A stretch of 64,000 bases of DNA from Paralvinella palmiformis. Taxonomy: Eukaryota; Annelida; Polychaeta; Terebellida; Alvinellidae. Position 1 is the stretch's first letter. The number at the start of each line of letters is the position of its first letter. The DNA is taken from positions 1 to 64,000 of the forward strand of contig JAODUP010000716.1 in assembly GCA_025642065.1 (NCBI GenBank). The letters are read 5' to 3'. Shown in pieces: positions 57,757 to 64,000 of the stretch. The notes beneath the pieces were generated by a model. It did not search any database. It was given only the letters and a program-made list of their open reading frames with translations, and had not been told where the DNA came from. The translations under genes were made by a program, and so were the position numbers.

Positions 57757-57895
57757 CTGGAATTATGATCACAAACTTAAACTTCCAATAACTCCCTTAG
57801 CGGATGTTGTCTTATTCTTCAAATGTGTCACATTACTGAGATGGGACCGTGATGTTTGCATATAAATAGATCTTGCCAACAATGTATGTCATTCG
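57757..57895 (-). promoter_or_regulatory. Candidate non-coding first exon (minus strand)
   Basis: A strong donor CCAG|GTAAGTG ends the exon at 57757. Upstream, the minus strand has TATTTATATG near 57860-57869 and no long frame. It could be the leader of the p67phox-like gene, whose start exon has an acceptor 35 nt before the ATG; this would need a 12.7-kb intron. The right-hand limit is a guess. Confidence 0.35.
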
Positions 57896-57904
57896 GGGTT
57901 TTCC

Positions 57905-58172
57905 AAGTGTGTGTGTGTGTGTGTGTAGACTCTGTTATAATGTCAGTCAGCACGTAAACAATAGTAACACGTGACTGCACCGAAGGCACGACTTCATCCA
58001 ATATCGCTCACGACACGTGAATCATTTTCGTGGATTCCATTTCTTAACAAAGCTTTTGACCGTCACCTGTCTCTTATATAATTAATTCGTGCTGGATAAA
58101 ATGTAAGAGACACAGTTTCAGAGTTTGCTAATAAAGCTTAACATTCTAGACTTATGTGCAACTAACATTACA
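57905..58172. promoter_or_regulatory. Candidate divergent promoter region
   Basis: Lies between the minus-strand donor exon and the plus-strand ATG exon. It has more CpG than its surroundings, including several CACGTG/ACACGTGA-type motifs near 57968 and 58013. Confidence 0.3.
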
Positions 58173-58227
58173 ATGGCATCACATGTTGGTGACTCGGGCG
58201 AAATCACGAAGCGTGCAAGTCGTCACG
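58173..58227 (+). CDS. Candidate first coding exon of a plus-strand gene
   Basis: ATG at 58173 opens MASHVGDSGEITKRASRH and one more base before a donor (CACG|GTTAGT) at 58228. The codon use and CpG content differ from the AT-rich flanks. No continuation exon was found in the remaining 5.8 kb, so the gene would run beyond the window. Could also be chance. Confidence 0.3.
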
Positions 58228-58702
58228 GTTAGTTAATTTCGGTAAAACTGCAAACTTAACATAGCAAGGGCTTGACGTGTTTACAAGTCAAATAATTACT
58301 CTAAAGCTGGAATGACAGTATAAATAATTACTCATTTGCTATCAACATCATTGTAATTATATCATTTACGCGATTTGTTTTAATAGAATGGTTATTGTTT
58401 GATAAATATAATGAGGCTGTAGATATATATTATATTAAGTGAGTAATGTCGGAGTGAAAAGCCGAATACTGAAACCGCTTCATTTATTGGTAACCAAATT
58501 AAGGTTATAGATCTAGTAGATCTAGGCCTATAATTTTGCGGATAGGGTCTTTTTTAATTTTACACCCGACGTTTTGGGTATATGTTGTTGTCTGTTATCT
58601 CCTCGTGTTGGGGATCAGTCACTAGCCCGACTTTAGCCGGTACACTGATGCACAGTTCAGTTCAAGGCCAACAACATAATATGGATTTTAGCAATGTCCA
58701 TA

Positions 58703-58734
<32 letters not shown>

Positions 58735-58970
58735 ACGTTAACTGACTGTTCCAAACTAACTGTGAATAATCCCCCCACCCCACCCCCACCTCTATTGTTG
58801 TCACAATTTTTCACGGCTGACTCGTCCGTTCTCGTCGTAAGTTTATACAGGTCAGTGTATATGAGAGGTATTCGTGTTAGACCCAACGTGGATCGATCGC
58901 TGGTCCAATTGAAAAGTACCGAGATCCGGGACGCGGCCGACTCGGCCGTCCGTCCCAGATCTCGACCTTA
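58228..58970. other. No gene seen; (GT)n at 58706-58733, C-rich run near 58770
   Basis: Would be the first intron of the candidate gene to the left. Confidence 0.45.
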
Positions 58971-59863
58971 GCTAAGTTCTCTCTTTCAAAACTCTGAACT
59001 CATGTGGTCTCGAATCTACTTTATTCCTCTACTCAAAACTGTACAAAAACTATACAGACATCAAAACTCTCCACTCCACCCCTAAAATCTACAAAAATCC
59101 AGATTTATAAAGGGAATTGTCCCCTCAGCACCGTCAGCGTTGTTGTCCGGTAGACCCCACATGGTCACCTGGTCCAATCACCGCTGACTTGGCTGAGTTA
59201 AAAAACAATCCCCCCACTAAAAAAACTCCTCCCACGCATCTAAACAGGTATATAAAGGGGAATTCTCTCCCCGGCACAATAGTGGGTGGCTGACCACGTT
59301 AAATGGCGCTGTCGTCTCCACTGAATTATTTAAAATAAAGGGGGACGTTAAAACCCTGAGGACGTAAAACACTCTGGCAGTGACCACCCTCAGGGTATTT
59401 CGGCTCCATCTTTCCGTACTTCTCCCCTGTGAGTGGTGGGGGAGGAGGTTCTCAACCACTCCAACATAGAGGCTGTGCTGATTAAGCGACAGTCTGGGGA
59501 TTCTCCCCGAACAACCAAACCAAACCATTAAGCACAATCAGCGTCTTGTCCAGTGGAGACCCACATGTCCCTTGATCCAATCTCCGCTAACTCCGCTGTA
59601 CCATTACAAACATTCAAACAAAGCTTTCACTCATTCAACCCACACCACGAAAACATTAATAGAGTACAAACCCCGCGGCTACGGCGTCTACACCCGTGCG
59701 ATCCCAACAACCGGCCGGCCACAAATCCCCAATCGGCACGGAACGGGTGACCAACCGACTTCTTTCGCACATCAATCAATAGGAGCACTATGGTTTCGCA
59801 CCCACTGACCCCACAATTGGTCGGCCACAAATCTTAAAGCTGTACGAACGGGCGAATACTAAT
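58971..59863 (+). repeat. 638-bp interspersed repeat, copy 2, interrupted by a SINE
   Basis: Second copy of 6838-7475, with the same ends (GCTAAGTT ... GCGAATACTAAT) and both TATA-like units (near 59105 and 59249). A 251-bp SINE fragment lies within it. Without the SINE and one target-site copy the length is about 635 bp, close to copy 1. Confidence 0.85.
59281..59531 (+). mobile_element. SINE family A, 5'-truncated, nested in the 638-bp repeat
   Basis: Begins inside the SINE body (GTGGGTGGCTGACCACGTTA), so the tRNA head is missing, and ends CCCGAACAACCAAACC. Flanked by GCACAAT on both sides (59274-59280 and 59532-59538); the uninterrupted repeat copy has one such site, GCATAAT. Textbook target-primed insertion with 5' truncation. 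Confidence 0.9.
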
Positions 59864-59864
59864 G

Positions 59865-60130
59865 ACAGTGACAATAAATATCGTATATACTTATGTTGGA
59901 AGTAAATTGCATTGTCCTGTTCAAATTTAGAAAGCTTTTATAGGGTGTCGGGGGGGGGGTCGTTTTTAATGATAATTGTGTATATATTAGATGTGATGAT
60001 ATCATATCAACAACATTTTCACAATACTTATAAAGTATTTACACAAACACACTAGATCTAGATCTCTCACTAGATCTATAAGGAGGCTATCCGTTGTATG
60101 TTTTGAAAGTTAGTGAATTGGAAATATTAT

Positions 60131-60178
<48 letters not shown>

Positions 60179-60870
60179 AGAGTTATAGTATTAATACGGA
60201 ATTTACGACTGTTGCGTTTTGGTTGCCGTATAAAATTGCACCACTGTGTTTACCAGTACAACAAAGGGAGTAGACTAATATTAATAATAATGCTAGAAAT
60301 GACATTTATTTTACATGCCAGGTAACTTCAAACGAGGAAGACGTCTGCAAAAAATGACACCGGAAAAACGGCACCCGGAAAAAATGGTAAAATGAACAAT
60401 TGAAAATAATGGCACCTTTTTGTATTTTTTTAATGATTTTTAGTAGCATGTCTTATACATGTTTCTTATTTGATTTTCTTTATAATGTTAGGACTACATA
60501 TGTACTTCTAAAAATTGTAGTTTCTCTAAATATTTTAGCTTCCATAATTATTGATTGAATGATTACAAGAAATTGATAATTACCTGTAGACCTTTAAAAG
60601 GTCGGCCTCCACGACCGCTCGTTTACGGTTACATGTAATTTGGTAATTCCATGAACACTTCTGAAGGTGCGTGGCTTAATTCACATTGTAATATAGATGA
60701 GTAGATAATTATTGGATTCCATCTTTTGATAACACCATAATTTAAATTGTTCTTTGTAAAGCAAGTATAGTTTAAACACAAGTAGAAAGTTTATTATGAA
60801 TAACGCAAACTGATAGGATAAATTCAGTGATTCCTGTGACAGTCAAAGATGGAGGTTATTACTAGCAACA
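59865..60870. other. No gene seen; (TA)n at 60137-60176
   Basis: Contains GATCTAGATC-type palindromes near 60054-60065 and repeated GGAAAA(A)..GGCACC motifs at 60360-60412. No exon supported. Confidence 0.5.
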
Positions 60871-60877
60871 AAGGGTG

Positions 60878-61240
60878 AGCCTCGGTGGCCCAGCGGTTAA
60901 GCACACGGCACTCGGTGTCAAGTATCACAGGTTCGATCCCAGCAAGAGGTCGAAACTTTTTCAGGGATTAATTTCTCGGCTCACAAAATCGTGGGTGGCT
61001 GACCACGTCAAATGGCGCTGCTGCCTCCACTCAATCATTAAAAAATAAACGGGCACGTTAAAGACCCTATGAGGAAGTAAAACACTCTGGCAGCGACCAC
61101 CCTCGGGGTAGTTCGGCTCCATATTTCCGTACTGCTCCCCTGTGAGTGGTGGGGGAAGCGGCATTCACAACCAGTCCAACATAGAGGCTGTGCTGATTAA
61201 GCGACAGCCTGATTCTCCCCAAAATACAAAGAAACCAACA
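60878..61240 (+). mobile_element. Full-length SINE family A
   Basis: Head with GGTGGCCCAGCGGTTAAGCA (A box) and GGTTCGATCCC (B box). The body is as in 51798-52158 (GTGGGTGGCTGACCACGTCA; CTCTGGCAGCGACCACCCTC), ending TTCTCCCCAAAATACAAAG. No clear target-site duplication, so probably older. Confidence 0.85.
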
Positions 61241-61414
61241 GAGGCCACAAAGTGAACAGATCAAAACTGGAACAGCGAGTTTGTTTCCTTCTGTAAATAG
61301 AGTCTCTCGATCCTGCTCCCAGATGAAAGTGTCTGTGCATTCGCGTGACGTAAAGCCTCCAAATTATCCTTACATACACTTATACATCCGAAGATCCGAC
61401 TGACATTAAAGCAT

Positions 61415-61555
61415 ATAGCACCTGGGTTCAAACCCCGGCCGGGCTATGTCTGAAGGGTGTTTCATCTTTCACTTCTCATCATTACCTTTGGAGGTCGCTC
61501 GGTCCATTTAGCCTTCCTTGTGCACAAAACTGGCCGTAAAACATCAACATATACA
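61415..61555 (+). mobile_element. SINE family B copy
   Basis: GGGTTCAAACCCCGGCCGGG, TACCTTTGGAGGTCGCTCGG, CATTTAGCC, TTGTGCACAAAACTGGCCGT and AAAACATCAA. The A-box side of the head is missing. Confidence 0.75.
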
Positions 61556-61559
61556 TTTA

Positions 61560-64000
61560 CAGTTAAAGCATATTGGTGGCCGGTATCTTTTTCAAAGGAT
61601 TCTAATAAAACTGCCATTTAAAGTCGTGATTGATCAATCACACTTCTATCTTGCAAGTTATTCGCAGATGTTTTTGAGCGTAGATGTTTTGAAGTTTAAA
61701 GGGATCACCTTTAGCCGGCTGCGATCTGATTGGCTAATAATACAGCTATATCGTATATCGATTGTGTCCAGTGTTGGTACACATAGGTCGAGTGACGATG
61801 TGACGCATACACCCGATCAAAACCAAATCAAAGCATACACACATATTGATGACGTCAATACACAACTGCCTGGTGTAAATTGTGGATTGAAAAGGGATTG
61901 CTGGAAGGCCAGAATTTCAACCTAATATACGTCCCAATAAAATGGCTATATATGTTATTATCTATTATTAAGTTTTTATAATATCATAAATTTTATAAAT
62001 CGAAAATATGAAATTATTGTAATTAGTTTTAACGTTGTAATCAAGCTTTATATAGTTCAGAGTTTTACGAAAATATACAAAGAATAGCCTGTATTATTTA
62101 TAAAAAAATAGTTCGTGGCTATCATAGTCCCAACCAATGTCATATTCACCGCAGTTTAAGACTCTTGTCAGAATTGTTTGAGAACACCCAGAAAGACAAG
62201 GACGTGCGCGTGCGCCCGCGCACACACACATACACCCACACACATACGTGTGTGTTTTCATTAAAAAGAAACTTTACTGAGAGGTAGAAGAACTGAAATA
62301 ACACCGGAGGACGCCTGTTAGCCACCATAAAGTGCTGCCACCTGGCGAATGTTTTATTTTAGCAATTTGTTGGGTGCAGTGTAACGAACACTATCACAAC
62401 CAACATACAATGATAGACTCTGTATAACACATTATTAAGAATAACTTATTATTCAAAATATATGTATAATTTGATGATTATGGAAATTAAGAGAAATCAT
62501 TTTACTAGTGCGAATTAGTAATGAAGATATATATATGTGTATATATGATACAAATATGCACGATTTTAATTTATTCTCAGGTGTAGATATAGACTGATAT
62601 ACAATTTTGGCATTCTCTTCAGACATTTGATATACCAATATCTAGCATAGACATATTTATTAACTTACTGTCCATGAAGGAGGATGTCACCCCGTTTAGC
62701 TGCAGTGTACTTTATCTAAATAGGGTCAGAATGTACCGCGTTTATATCAGAAACGTCTGGGCAGTTGGAATGCACCCACCATCACGGGCCAAGATAATTA
62801 GCTGCAAGTGCAATATACTATTTGAGGGAGGGTCCAACAAATGAATATGAGGAGAATGCCATCGTTGTGGTGGACGAGGGTGACAGAGTATTGGCCTACC
62901 AGAGTTTACAAAATCGCTTCTCGACCCGTGGGACGTTATCCATCAGTCCCATTTTCAGTCGCTCACTTGCACAGTTGTAATGATATTGTTTTGTGGTTTT
63001 GGGTTGTAAATATCAAATGTAAATGTCGCTGCATGATATATTTAGTTCGCCAGGGGGTCTACTTATTTGTGCATTAAAGTGAGGCTGGGTTTGAAAATAT
63101 TGGTGCCAAGTCACGTGAGTCTTAGAAATGTTACATAGTATGGTTATGGAACGGGATTATTTCCGCCGGCATAAAATAATATATTGTCCTAAAGTGCCAC
63201 CTTGTCTATAATAGTATGTGGTACATATTTCATGTTTACAAAGATGTCTAGCTGTCAAAATGTTTTAGTAAATTAAATAATTGAAGTGAAAATTGGTGAC
63301 ATTATAAGTTGTCCAAGACACCAATCTACATATTACATATTAAGCTATGATCTAATAACTTTGTTCTATTGGATCAAATTAAACTCATTAAATTATTAGA
63401 TATATCTTAAATAAAACGTGTGCACCTCTATATCAGTATTTCACAAAGCTAAGAAGTCAGATAATGGAATGGACGTAGATAATGGGGCACTACAACTAAC
63501 TAACTGTGCAGTATGGAGTGTTCGGTAATACCCTCATTGTGTGTTCGGCAGTACCCTCCATGTGTTCGGAAATACACACACCCATCTCCAAGCATTTAGT
63601 TTCTTTCTTATTCACCAGAGTGCAGTACCAACATATTGATAACAGGGGAAATGGAACTTTTCAGTTGTCGGAACATTAGTATCGCGAGAAACAGCCAATG
63701 GGAGCTCTTGTTTGTAAGCAAAATCAATCTGAAATGCGTGGTGTTCGTTAGTAGCCGCATTTAATCTACATAAAAGCGATATTTCGGACGGCAGCAATTC
63801 TACGATCCCTTGAGTCTCTGGTTTAATCACTCCTTCCTCTTGTCACTGCTTCATTGAGTCACAGCTTCCTCTTGTCACTGCTTACATGAGTCAATCGCTA
63901 CTGGCTTATGTAGCAATTCCCGGACCAGAGACCCAGCGTGATACTTGTGGCCAAGCATCAGTTATCTGATCGTATCACTACTTAATTAATAGCGCTAAAG
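61560..64000. other. No gene seen
   Basis: Short ORFs only. A mixed (GTGTGCG)/(CA)n region lies at 62205-62255, and an imperfect tandem of TGTGTTCGG..TACCCTC units at about 63516-63575. TTCCTCTTGTCACTGCTT occurs twice at 63833 and 63867. Confidence 0.5.

Noticed and set aside
61518..61925. 135-codon plus-strand ORF
   Set aside because: Begins in the SINE tail and has no family features; AT-moderate chance ORF.

Overview
This window looks like AT-rich nuclear DNA from an animal, most likely a lophotrochozoan and probably a mollusc. Evidence: spliced genes with GT-AG introns, EGF and chitin-binding (CBM14) domains, a phagocyte-oxidase activator homologue, LINEs, tRNA-derived SINEs, Ty3/gypsy and hAT relics, and dozens of long (TA)n, (AC)n, (GA)n and (CT)n microsatellites. 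There are no operons, CRISPR arrays or intact RNA genes. Most of the 64 kb is intron, intergenic DNA and repeats. The taxon is inferred from gene content and was not searched.

Two genes can be modelled by splice phase. (1) 19873 to 17708 on the minus strand: signal peptide, EGF, EGF, Thr-rich linker, CBM14, in four exons all joined by phase-1 introns. (2) 45053 to about 37157 on the minus strand: a p67phox (NCF2/NOXA)-like NADPH oxidase activator. It has TPR helices, a recognisable activation-domain segment and a proline/serine-rich tail, but no SH3 or PB1 domain in the window, and one expected TPR exon was not found. A possible divergent promoter lies at 57.76-58.23 kb, with a leader exon to the left and a short ATG-containing exon to the right.

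Layout. 0-4 kb: repeats, a GA-rich microsatellite and one unidentified ORF. 4-18.4 kb: a diverged inverted segmental duplication. Its left arm (about 3.97-6.06 kb) holds decayed EGF and CBM14 exons, and its right arm (about 18.39-13.89 kb) holds the live 3' end of the secreted-protein gene, interrupted by a block of duplicated TATA-containing repeats (14.9-17.15 kb). Between the arms are a 638-bp TATA-bearing repeat, a cluster of ACGT motifs upstream of a TATA box, and two decayed LINE copies. 20.5-24.8 kb: LINE relics, the largest with endonuclease and reverse transcriptase. 25.4-32.3 kb: an LTR pair with plus-strand primer-binding and polypurine signals that encloses a broken Ty3/gypsy gag-pol on the opposite strand, plus a 1.7-kb very AT-rich hairpin-prone island. 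32.4-35 kb: three more LINE fragments. 35.9-45 kb: the p67phox-like gene, with SINEs, a foldback element and a hAT relic in its introns. 45-58 kb: palindrome cluster, a 137-bp tandem triplication, SINEs and a decayed hAT-like transposase. 58-64 kb: a second copy of the 638-bp repeat with a SINE inserted in it (target-site duplication visible), two more SINEs, and little else.

No complete unknown multigene system is visible. The most unusual signals are the reduced p67phox-like gene, the inverted duplication with a dead partial gene opposite a live one, the antiparallel nested retroelement, and the ACGT cluster at 8.0-8.15 kb.
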